Assembly (NCBI GenBank): GCA_002319955.1
Contig: DCJS01000017.1
Coordinates: 46,660 to 54,457, forward strand
From: Flavobacteriales bacterium UBA1694
Lineage (GTDB): Bacteria > Bacteroidota > Bacteroidia > Flavobacteriales > Weeksellaceae
Length of the DNA: 7,798 nucleotides
Direction of reading: 5' to 3'
The notes under the pieces were generated by a model. That model searched no databases and was not told where the DNA came from. It saw only the letters and a list, made by a program, of their open reading frames with translations. Positions 1 through 6,418 of the stretch are shown here, piece by piece; positions within the stretch are counted from its first letter, which is position 1, and every line of letters starts with the position of its first letter. The translations under genes were made by a program, and so were the position numbers.

Positions 1-1241
1 TTGGTTCCTTCATAGATTCTTCCAATGCGAGAGTCTCTCCAGGCCGATTCCATTGGCGCGTCTTCAGAGAAGCCCATACCACCGTAAATTTGAATTCCTT
101 CATCGGCAATATGCTGGGTTAAATCCGATACATATACCTTTAGAATTGAACACTCTACAGCGAACTCCTCTAGGGCTTTCAATTCTGCTTTTTGATGGTC
201 CATTCCCGACTCTAAATTTTGCTTGATTTTGTCTTCTACGTTTTTAGCCGCGCGGTACGAGGCCGCTTCGGAAACGAAAATACCGGTGGTCATCTCAGCA
301 ATTTTTTTACGAATGGCTCCAAAGCTAGCGATTGGCACCCCAAACTGTTTTCTTTCATTCGCATAGGCGATCGAAAGCTTGGTAATGCGACGCTGCCCAT
401 CCAAATTGGCGGCGCTTAATTTAATACGGCCCGCATTAAGGGCGTTTAACGCAATTTTAAAGCCGTTATTTCGCTCGCCGAGTAGGTTTCCAACAGGCAC
501 TTTCATCTCGTTGAAAAATACCTGACGCGTGGAGGATGAGCGGATTCCCAATTTATGTTCTTCCTCACCTAAAGTGAAGCTTTCTGGGTTTTCGAGTTCC
601 GAGCGGTTGATTACAAACCCCGTAATGTTTTTGTCGTCTTCAATCTTTGCAAAAAAGGTAAAGGTATCAGCAAATCCTGCATTGGAGATCCACATTTTTT
701 GACCGGTCACTAAGTAATGGGTGCCATCCTCAGAAAGTTTCGCTCTGGTTTTCCCCGAGTTCGCATCCGAGCCCGCATCCGGCTCGGTAAGGCAGTACGC
801 TCCAAACTTCTCTCCAGTGGCAAGAGCTGGAAGGTATTTTTGCTTTTGTTCTTCAGTGCCATAAAGTAGAACGGGTAATGTTCCAATTCCGGTATGTGCA
901 CCGTAGGCCGTTGCCAAGGAGCCATTCGCTCCCGAGACCACATCACAGGCAAGCATTGTGGTTACAAAGCCCATTCCTAGACCTCCGTAGACTTCAGGTA
1001 CAGCGATTCCTAAGGATCCAAGCTCGCCAAGCTCGCGCATACACGACTCAGTTAGTGCGTAGTCCTTCGATTCAAATCGTTCTCTTTTTGGAACCACTTC
1101 GCGCTCCATATAATCATAGAGGGACTCACGGAGCATGGTTTGCTCCTCGGAGAGTTCCTCTAGTGAAAAGATCTCTTGGGCAGGGATGTCCTTAATTAGG
1201 AATTCGCCCCCGTCTATTGTGTAGTTTTGGTTTGCACTCAT
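1..1241 (-). CDS. fadE: Acyl-CoA dehydrogenase FadE, C-terminus cut by window edge
   Basis: FAD-dependent acyl-CoA dehydrogenase, the first step of each beta-oxidation round, making trans-2-enoyl-CoA in the cytoplasm. The open frame gives 413 residues from ATG at 1241 to the left edge with no stop. Visible features: an N-terminal leader with GGEFLIKD (11-18); the helical N-domain; the ACAD signature GAYCLTEPDAGSDA (147-160); QKMWISNAGF (181-190) in the beta domain; QFGVPIASFGAI (299-310); GIQIYGGMGF (382-391); and RIYEGT (408-413), whose E411 aligns with the catalytic base of MCAD-type enzymes. Family members with this leader (FadE of Bacillus, VLCAD-like forms) are about 600 residues, so roughly 180 C-terminal residues should lie beyond the window. 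It is the last visible gene of the marR-fadN-fadA-fadE unit, 19 bases after fadA. The start is supported by the conserved leader; the next Met is residue 36. Acyl chain-length preference cannot be read from the sequence. Confidence 0.95.
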   Translation of the reverse strand, partial: MSANQNYTIDGGEFLIKDIPAQEIFSLEELSEEQTMLRESLYDYMEREVVPKRERFESKDYALTESCMRELGELGSLGIAVPEVYGGLGMGFVTTMLACDVVSGANGSLATAYGAHTGIGTLPVLLYGTEEQKQKYLPALATGEKFGAYCLTEPDAGSDANSGKTRAKLSEDGTHYLVTGQKMWISNAGFADTFTFFAKIEDDKNITGFVINRSELENPESFTLGEEEHKLGIRSSSTRQVFFNEMKVPVGNLLGERNNGFKIALNALNAGRIKLSAANLDGQRRITKLSIAYANERKQFGVPIASFGAIRKKIAEMTTGIFVSEAASYRAAKNVEDKIKQNLESGMDHQKAELKALEEFAVECSILKVYVSDLTQHIADEGIQIYGGMGFSEDAPMESAWRDSRIGRIYEGT

Positions 1242-1260
1242 TTGTTTATCTTTTTTTTTG
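1242..1260 (-). promoter_or_regulatory. A-rich translation-initiation leader of fadE
   Basis: The 19-base fadA-fadE spacer reads, in coding sense, as C, nine A, then GATAAACAA just before the ATG. There is no GGAGG-like sequence. A-rich leaders without a Shine-Dalgarno are known to support initiation in Bacteroidota, and I infer that role here. No promoter or terminator is visible in the spacer. Confidence 0.5.
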
Positions 1261-2442
1261 TTATAAAATTTCAAAAATAGACGCGGCACCCTGTCCCGTC
1301 CCAACGCACATGGTGACCATGCCGTATTTTCCGCCTCGCTGCTTCATTTCGCTCATTAATTGAACGGTAAGTTTGGTTCCGGTGCATCCTAGAGGATGCC
1401 CAAGGGCGATCGCCCCGCCATTCACGTTTAAGATCTCTGGATTTAAGTCGAGTTCTTTTATAAGGGCTACGGACTGAGACGCAAACGCTTCATTGAGCTC
1501 AATTAAATCGATGTCCTTTAAAGAAAGTCCAGCCTGCTTTAGGGCTTTTGGTACGGCGTAGAGTGGTCCCATTCCCATGATTCTAGGCTCGAGTCCCGCT
1601 GCGGCGTAAGCCACAAGGCGCGCCTGAGGTTCAAGACCAAGTTCTTTCACCATGTCTTCAGACATGACCATCACAAAGGCGGCGCCGTCTGACATTTGGG
1701 AGGAGTTTCCAGCCGTCACGCTTCCGCCATTGGCAAATACGGGTCTTAGTCTGGCCAGGCCTTCAAGAGAGGTGTCTTGTCTTGGGCCTTCATCCACTTT
1801 AAATTCAAAGTTCTTGGTTTGCATTTTCTGATTTTCATCTAGAAAATTGTATTCAACGGGAAGCGGAACAATTTGACTTTCAAACTTTCCAGTCGCCAGC
1901 GCGTTTAGCGCTTTTTGGTGCGAGTGAAAGGAGAATTCATCTTGCTGTTCTCTGGAAATTTGGTACTGCTTAGCGACCTCTTCAGCCGTATAGCCCATTC
2001 CCCAATAGTAATCCGGGTTGGATTTTGCTGTCGCCGATTCTGGAACGGGCTTGTAGCCGCCCATAGGAATGTAGCTCATGCTTTCTGTTCCACCGGCAAT
2101 AATGCAGTCCGCCATACCGGCCTGAATTTTTGCGCTTGCAATGGCAATCGCTTCAGAGCCAGAGGCGCAGTAGCGGTTCACTGTAACGCCGGGAACTTTT
2201 TCCGTATTAAGTCCCATAAGGGAAATTAAACGCGCGACGTTTAAACCTTGCTCTGCTTCAGGCATGGCATTTCCGACGATTAAATCGTCAATACGGTTTT
2301 TGTCTAGACCGGGAAGTTCGGCCATCAACTTCTCAATTACTCTCGCGGCCATGACGTCGGGTCTTGTGAAACGCAGACTGCCTTTTGGCGCCTTTCCGAC
2401 GGCTGTTCTATAGCCTTTTACGATATATGCTGCTTTTGACAT
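1261..2442 (-). CDS. fadA: Acetyl-CoA C-acyltransferase (3-ketoacyl-CoA thiolase) FadA
   Basis: Degradative thiolase that cleaves 3-ketoacyl-CoA with free CoA to release acetyl-CoA and a shortened acyl-CoA, the last step of the cycle. It has 393 residues, the normal thiolase length. The nucleophile Cys92 lies in NRYCASGSEA, the NEAF motif is at 317-320, the catalytic His349 is in GGAIALGHPLGCTG, and the second cysteine Cys379 is in MCVGTGQGAA. SVTAGNSSQMSDGAA (241-255) is the usual CoA-site loop. All catalytic residues are present, so the enzyme should be active. It lies 24 bases downstream of fadN and 19 upstream of fadE, with no promoter or terminator evident between them, so it is probably co-transcribed. 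The ATG is preceded by an A-rich stretch and not by a Shine-Dalgarno. A biosynthetic acetoacetyl-CoA thiolase is possible from the fold alone, but the neighbours favour beta-oxidation. Confidence 0.96.
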   Translation of the reverse strand: MSKAAYIVKGYRTAVGKAPKGSLRFTRPDVMAARVIEKLMAELPGLDKNRIDDLIVGNAMPEAEQGLNVARLISLMGLNTEKVPGVTVNRYCASGSEAIAIASAKIQAGMADCIIAGGTESMSYIPMGGYKPVPESATAKSNPDYYWGMGYTAEEVAKQYQISREQQDEFSFHSHQKALNALATGKFESQIVPLPVEYNFLDENQKMQTKNFEFKVDEGPRQDTSLEGLARLRPVFANGGSVTAGNSSQMSDGAAFVMVMSEDMVKELGLEPQARLVAYAAAGLEPRIMGMGPLYAVPKALKQAGLSLKDIDLIELNEAFASQSVALIKELDLNPEILNVNGGAIALGHPLGCTGTKLTVQLMSEMKQRGGKYGMVTMCVGTGQGAASIFEIL

Positions 2443-2466
2443 TTTTTTATTCTTAGAGGTTAAATA
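2443..2466 (-). promoter_or_regulatory. A-rich translation-initiation leader of fadA
   Basis: In coding sense the 24-base fadN-fadA spacer ends AAGAATAAAAAA directly before the ATG. There is no purine-rich anti-16S match at normal spacing. It has the same character as the fadE leader, which supports initiation without a Shine-Dalgarno; the role is inferred. Confidence 0.45.
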
Positions 2467-4860
2467 TTAGTTACGAAGCGGTTTTCCGGTTTGTAACATG
2501 TGTTGGATACGCTCGAGGGTCTTGCGCTCCCCACAGAGTTGTAAGAACGTTTCGCGTTCAAGATTGAGTAAGTACTGTTCACTCACTTGGGTGGGCTCTG
2601 AGAGGTTTCCACCGACCATGACGTACCCGAGTTTATCAGCGATTTTCTTATCGTGCTCAGAAATATAGCGTCCGGCTAGCATCTGGTCTGTTCCAACATA
2701 AAACATCCCAAGGGCATCTTTTCCAAGGACCATCACTTTTTGCTCGATTGGTTGGGTGTACCCTTGTTGGGCAAGAAGTTGCGCCACTTTCTTGGCTTCT
2801 TTTATTTGACGCGTTTTATCCACAACCACAATATCCTTATGAGCCTCTAGAATTCCCATATCATAGGCTTCGTAAGCTGATGTGGCTACTTTACCCATCG
2901 CAATGTTCATAAAGGCATCTCTTAGACGGTTGGTCTTCACATCATCTTTGATAAACTCTTTTGAGGTTCTTAGCGTCAATTCTTTGGTTCCACCACCGCC
3001 AGGAATGACCCCAACGCCCGTTTCAACCAGTCCGATATAGGTTTCTGCAGCGGCCACCACGCGGTCCGCGTGCATGGTCATTTCGCAGCCACCCCCTAAG
3101 GTCATTCCATGGGGAGCGACCACCACCGGAATGCTCGAATAGCGCACGCGCATCATCGATTTTTGGAAGTAGGCAATTGCCATATTCAAATCGTCCCAAT
3201 CCTGCTCAATGGCCATCATGAGAATCATGGCTAGGTTTGCACCGACGGAGAAATTCGTGCCTTGGTTCCCCACGACAAGCGCGTCGTAGTCTCTTTCAGC
3301 TAAATCAATCGCGCGGTTTAACCCATCGAGAACCTCGCCGCCAAGGGAGTTCATTTTCGAGCGAATCTCAAAATTAATGACTCCATCGCCAAGATCAACA
3401 ATCGCTGCTCCTGAATTACTCCATAGGGTTTTTTCCTTACGGATCGAATCAAGAATAATAAAGGACTCTTGTCCGGGTATCGCTTTGTAGGTTTTTTCGT
3501 TTTGGTCGTAGTACTGTTTGTGGCCTTTTTCGTCTACTTTGTAGAACGATTCCAGCGTATCAACCCAAGGGGCTAAATCGTAGCCTGCGTCCTTTGCTAG
3601 GGTAGCGCCTTTCTCCACACCAATGGCATCCCAGATTTCAAAGGGACCATTTTCCCAGCCAAATCCAGCGCGCATCGCATCGTCAATTTTATAGAGTTCA
3701 TCCGAGATTTCAGGGATCTTGTGAGAGACATAGGCAAAGAGAGCCCCAAAGGATTTTCTGTAGAGTTCGCCTGCTTTATCTTTTCCACCGATTAACACTT
3801 TAAATCGGTCTAGAGGTTTGTCAATAGCTTTTGTAAGTTCGAGCGTTGGGAAATTTGATTTGCCCTGCGCTTCGTACTCCATGGTTTGAAGGTTAAGGCC
3901 TAAAATTTCAGACACCCCCTCACTGTTTTTCACCTTTTTGAAAAAGCCTTGACCGGATTTTGATCCAAGCCAGTTATTAGCCATCATCGTTTCGATGTAA
4001 GGTGGAAGTTTAAAGACGTCATTGAAATTATTTGGCTCAACGCCACTTTGGTGAACGCCTTTAGCCACATGGACTAGGGTATCGAGTCCCACCACATCGG
4101 CCGTCCTAAAAGTGGCTGATTTTGGTCGCCCAATGACAGGACCTGTAAGTTTATCAATATCCGTCACGCTGAGCCCAAGCTCCTGAACGGAGTGCAGAAG
4201 GTTCATCATGGAAAACACCCCAATGCGGTTCGCAATAAACGCGGGGGTATCTTTTGCAAGGACAGTTGTTTTTCCTAGGTATTTAGACCCGTAAGCCATG
4301 TAGAAGTCAAGGACTTCAGGATTTGTGTCTTTGGTAGGAATGATTTCAAGTAGGGGAAGGTAACGCACGGGATTAAAGAAATGCGTTCCAGCAAAATGAG
4401 CTTTGAAGTCCTCAGAGCGTCCTTCAACCAAATGGTTGATTGGAATTCCTGAGGTATTGCTTGAGATTAAAGTGCCTTTCGTGCGGTGCAGTTCAATCTT
4501 TTCATAAACGGATTTTTTGATGTCAAGCCGTTCCACTACCACTTCAATAATCCAATCGGTGGTTTTAAGTTTCTCTAAATCATCTTCAAAATTACCGGTC
4601 TTAATGCGCTCAGCAAAACTGGTCGAATACAGAAGTGCCGGACTTGCTTTTTTTAATTTCTCTAAGTTTTCATTTGCAATCCGGTTACGAACCGCTTTAC
4701 TCTCAAGGCTTAGGCCTTTTTTTTGTTCAGCGGCACTGAGTTCATTTGGAACAATGTCTAGCAGCAGCACTTCGACACCAATATTGGCGAAATGTGCGGC
4801 GATGCCAGATCCCATAATTCCTGAACCAAGAACGCTAACGTGTTTAATTCTGCGTTTCAT
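2467..4860 (-). CDS. fadN: Bifunctional 3-hydroxyacyl-CoA dehydrogenase / enoyl-CoA hydratase FadN
   Basis: Carries the two middle steps of beta-oxidation: hydration of trans-2-enoyl-CoA and NAD+-dependent oxidation of 3-hydroxyacyl-CoA. It has 797 residues, the usual length for FadN-type proteins, with the dehydrogenase first and the hydratase last, the reverse of E. coli FadB. The Rossmann motif is GSGIMGSGIA (12-21). SSNTSG (133-138) and GTHFFNPVRY (158-167) carry the dehydrogenase site; His160 and Glu172 form the expected dyad. DTPAFIANRIG (204-214) opens the first C-terminal dehydrogenase domain, and a second copy lies near 355-412. The crotonase domain spans about 485-680, with NFSVGAN (536-542) and LGGGCEMTMHADR (588-600) for the oxyanion hole. 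Glu593 and Glu613 align with the two hydratase glutamates, and IPGGGGTKEL follows. The final 110 residues look helical. The ATG directly abuts the marR stop (TAAATG), so translation is probably coupled. It may also have isomerase activity. Confidence 0.96.
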   Translation of the reverse strand: MKRRIKHVSVLGSGIMGSGIAAHFANIGVEVLLLDIVPNELSAAEQKKGLSLESKAVRNRIANENLEKLKKASPALLYSTSFAERIKTGNFEDDLEKLKTTDWIIEVVVERLDIKKSVYEKIELHRTKGTLISSNTSGIPINHLVEGRSEDFKAHFAGTHFFNPVRYLPLLEIIPTKDTNPEVLDFYMAYGSKYLGKTTVLAKDTPAFIANRIGVFSMMNLLHSVQELGLSVTDIDKLTGPVIGRPKSATFRTADVVGLDTLVHVAKGVHQSGVEPNNFNDVFKLPPYIETMMANNWLGSKSGQGFFKKVKNSEGVSEILGLNLQTMEYEAQGKSNFPTLELTKAIDKPLDRFKVLIGGKDKAGELYRKSFGALFAYVSHKIPEISDELYKIDDAMRAGFGWENGPFEIWDAIGVEKGATLAKDAGYDLAPWVDTLESFYKVDEKGHKQYYDQNEKTYKAIPGQESFIILDSIRKEKTLWSNSGAAIVDLGDGVINFEIRSKMNSLGGEVLDGLNRAIDLAERDYDALVVGNQGTNFSVGANLAMILMMAIEQDWDDLNMAIAYFQKSMMRVRYSSIPVVVAPHGMTLGGGCEMTMHADRVVAAAETYIGLVETGVGVIPGGGGTKELTLRTSKEFIKDDVKTNRLRDAFMNIAMGKVATSAYEAYDMGILEAHKDIVVVDKTRQIKEAKKVAQLLAQQGYTQPIEQKVMVLGKDALGMFYVGTDQMLAGRYISEHDKKIADKLGYVMVGGNLSEPTQVSEQYLLNLERETFLQLCGERKTLERIQHMLQTGKPLRN

Positions 4861-5316
4861 TTATTTCTTTTTAGTGTTTAATTTATTAGCCGTTTTTAAA
4901 ATCGCGCTCATGACTTCCTTAAAAATTTCGAGCTTCTGAGGATCGATTTCTTGGGCAATGATTTTATTGAAATTTACAACCACATCTTTTGAAATGTCCC
5001 GGTGCTGATGCCCCTTATCGGTGAGCTTAATAATAACCTCTCGTTTATCTAATGTGGTTTTTTCTTTATAGATATAGCCGTTGTCTTCTAAAAGTTTGAT
5101 AATCCGTGTAAGAGACGTCGGCTCAATAGCCATTTTTGGTCCCAGATTGGTGCTGCGTGTGCCGTCTTTAGGATCAATCTTTAAAAGCGTGAGAGCCTGC
5201 ACGGCGGTTGAATCATATTCCGAAGCCATGTCGGAATACATCTTGGAAACCGCTAACCACGTGGATTTTACGATTAAATCGATATTGTCTAGTTTAGGCT
5301 TGGTTAGTTCATTCAT
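4861..5316 (-). CDS. MarR-family transcriptional regulator of the fad operon
   Basis: Dimeric winged-helix DNA-binding protein of 151 residues, typical for MarR. The winged helix covers about 36-100: DGTRSTNLGPKM (51-62) leads into the recognition helix IEPTSLTRIIKLLEDNGYI (64-82), then the wing, with the conserved D90-K91-R92 followed by EVIIKLTDKGH. The N-terminal (10-35) and C-terminal (105-147) helices should form the dimer interface. It is the first gene of the fad unit: its TAA is followed without a gap by the fadN ATG, so the regulator and first enzyme are made from one transcript. Upstream palindromes suggest autoregulation, presumably relieved by a fatty acid or acyl-CoA; ligand and sign are inferred. 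The ATG at 5316 is chosen because no earlier in-frame ATG is near; a second ATG, at 5312, is out of frame. The lysine-rich tail NTKKK is unremarkable. No specific gene name can be given. Confidence 0.9.
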   Translation of the reverse strand: MNELTKPKLDNIDLIVKSTWLAVSKMYSDMASEYDSTAVQALTLLKIDPKDGTRSTNLGPKMAIEPTSLTRIIKLLEDNGYIYKEKTTLDKREVIIKLTDKGHQHRDISKDVVVNFNKIIAQEIDPQKLEIFKEVMSAILKTANKLNTKKK

Positions 5317-5338
5317 AATTAACGCAATTGGGCTATTT

Positions 5339-5346
5339 CAAATATA
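5339..5346 (-). promoter_or_regulatory. Bacteroidota-type -7 promoter element for marR-fadNAE
   Basis: On the minus strand this reads TATATTTG, an exact match to the TAnnTTTG -7 consensus of Bacteroidota primary-sigma promoters. It would place the transcription start near 5332 and leave a leader of about 16 bases before the marR ATG. The matching -33 TTTG is not convincing: a TGTG lies 25 bases upstream, further than the usual spacing of about 19-21. The proximal palindrome occupies the region just upstream, as expected if the promoter is regulated. Confidence 0.55.
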
Positions 5347-5350
5347 GAAA

Positions 5351-5370
5351 ATCTTATGCATGCATAGTAT
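5351..5370. promoter_or_regulatory. Proximal palindromic operator candidate (site 1)
   Basis: The 20-base sequence ATCTTATGCATGCATAGTAT has a perfect 12-base palindromic core, TATGCATGCATA (5355-5366). Its right half TGCATAGTAT is identical to the right half of site 2. A further overlapping half-site, ATAGTATGCA (5364-5373), matches ATACTATGCA at 9 of 10 positions. It lies immediately upstream of the TATATTTG element, where a bound dimer would block RNA polymerase. Length and symmetry fit MarR-family operators; assignment to the adjacent marR product is inference. Confidence 0.65.
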
Positions 5371-5434
5371 GCACACGGTGTTAAACTTTCGTTAATGTTT
5401 GATAGTCAGTAGGTTAAATTATATGACATGCATA

Positions 5435-5454
5435 ATACTATGCGTGCATAGTAT
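5435..5454. promoter_or_regulatory. Distal palindromic operator candidate (site 2)
   Basis: The sequence ATACTATGCGTGCATAGTAT is a 20-base inverted repeat in which 9 of 10 paired positions match; only the central pair breaks symmetry. Its right half is identical to that of site 1. A weaker half-site, TGCATAATAC (5429-5438), overlaps its left side. The centre is 84 bases from that of site 1, about eight helical turns, so dimers on both sites would face the same side of the DNA. It could support looping or serve a second, distal promoter. Confidence 0.6.
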
Positions 5455-5482
5455 ATCCGTATCCTAGAGGTATTTGTGTGAT

Positions 5483-6418
5483 TTACAGTGTCTTAGATAA
5501 GAAGTTCTTCAATTCAGCGTAAGAATTAAACACCTCGTCAGTTTGCCCATTTTCAACGCGCCACTGCCCAGAAGCATAGGTGAATCGAAACTTTGAAAAA
5601 TCACGCTGAAAATGTTTTTGTAAAAAGGAATATAAAAGTTCCTTCTCATAATCCAATGCATGAATCTCTGGGGGCCTAAAGCCTTGGTTTAAATCAAAGA
5701 GCAGGGGCTGTAAGAGTTCTTTATGCTCAGAGAGCAAATCTTCAGAGATTCCACTCGAGAAGTTCCCGTCTTTTATGAGCCAAATTTTATCCGCAAATTC
5801 TTTGGCTAAACGAAAATCATGGGAGGAGAAGAGCACAAGTTTTCCATAGGATTTTGCGAGCTCACGAAGGAGTTTCAAGATCATAATCTTGTTACGCTCA
5901 TCTAAGTGAGCCGTGGGCTCATCAAGCAGAATAAAAGGCGCGTCTTGGCAAAGGGCTCTTGCGATATACGCTTTTTGGAGATTGCCCTCAGAAAGCTCAG
6001 AAAGTAGGTGGTTTTTATAGGGCTCAAGTCCAAGCTCCTGGATCGTTTCTAAAACTTCCTTTTCATGCTCCTTACTAAGTTTGATATAATAAGGATAGTA
6101 GATGTATTTGCCTAAAGCGACGAGGTCCTTCACGGTGAGTTGAGAGGGAACACTTGATTTTGCAAGCACAACGGCTGTATGGTACGCCCGCTTTGAGGCG
6201 CTAAGGGATTTAAGGTTTACACCATTTAAAGTGATGGATCCTCCATGCGTAGGAACTTGGCCAAGAATGCTACGCATTAAGGTTGTTTTTCCCACGCCAT
6301 TTTCGCCGATTAACAGCACCACCTCACCCTTTGAGATCGTTGCGTTGATCTCAGAAATCAAAGGCTCTGTATAGCCAATGCTCACGCCATTTAGTTCTAT
6401 GTACGGTAGGGAGCTCAT
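5483..6418 (-). CDS. FecE/BtuD-like ABC transporter ATP-binding protein
   Basis: ATPase subunit that would power the adjacent FecCD-type permease for uptake of a metal chelate or cobalamin-like compound. From ATG at 6418 it has 311 residues. Walker A is GENGVGKT (38-45), the signature LSEGN (142-146, a variant of LSGGQ), Walker B FILLDEP (162-168), D-loop HLD (171-173) and switch His200 in FSSHD. The Q-loop lacks the usual glutamine: the stretch reads VVLAKSSVPSQLTVKDLV, with Lys87 near the expected position. Residues 240-311 extend beyond the ABC domain as an alpha/beta-looking tail I do not recognise. The frame stays open to 6592, but that extension lies inside the permease gene. The ATG at 6418 overlaps the permease stop as ATGA and falls just before the first ABC strand, which makes it the better start. 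Substrate unknown. Confidence 0.9.
   Translation of the reverse strand: MSSLPYIELNGVSIGYTEPLISEINATISKGEVVLLIGENGVGKTTLMRSILGQVPTHGGSITLNGVNLKSLSASKRAYHTAVVLAKSSVPSQLTVKDLVALGKYIYYPYYIKLSKEHEKEVLETIQELGLEPYKNHLLSELSEGNLQKAYIARALCQDAPFILLDEPTAHLDERNKIMILKLLRELAKSYGKLVLFSSHDFRLAKEFADKIWLIKDGNFSSGISEDLLSEHKELLQPLLFDLNQGFRPPEIHALDYEKELLYSFLQKHFQRDFSKFRFTYASGQWRVENGQTDEVFNSYAELKNFLSKTL

Larger units (their letters stand above)
5317..5482. other. Intergenic control region between the transport and fad operons
   Basis: This 166-base non-coding stretch between the ATPase stop and the marR start is the only substantial gap in the window. It holds the two palindromes and the promoter element listed separately. 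I see no GC-rich hairpin followed by a T-run that would end the transport operon on the minus strand, and no gene on the plus strand. It is more AT-rich than the flanking genes, as expected for a control region. Confidence 0.8.

Noticed and set aside
710..952. Minus-strand open frame of 80 codons within fadE
   Set aside because: Out-of-frame overlap inside fadE, whose own frame carries the family motifs over the same bases.
878..1195. Plus-strand open frame of 105 codons opposite fadE
   Set aside because: Antisense shadow of the conserved acyl-CoA dehydrogenase N-terminal region; arginine/proline-rich with no domain.
1251..1259. Run of nine T on the plus strand, suggestive of a terminator or slippage site
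   Set aside because: No hairpin precedes it in either direction; it is better explained as the A-rich leader of fadE, and it lies outside coding sequence so it cannot cause a frameshift.
4517..4939. Plus-strand open frame of 140 codons opposite fadN and marR
   Set aside because: It lies antisense to the strongly conserved FadN N-terminus, crosses the marR-fadN junction, and its serine/leucine-rich product shows no recognisable domain.
5081..5347. Plus-strand open frame of 88 codons opposite marR
   Set aside because: Antisense to the MarR winged-helix coding region, with no domain and no plausible leader.
5418..5423. TATAAT hexamer on the minus strand, a perfect sigma70-like -10 box
   Set aside because: No acceptable -35 hexamer lies 16-18 bases upstream (the sequence there is ACGCAT/CACGCA within site 2), and the likely host uses TAnnTTTG promoters. 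It could still be a distal promoter, so it is kept only as an alternative.
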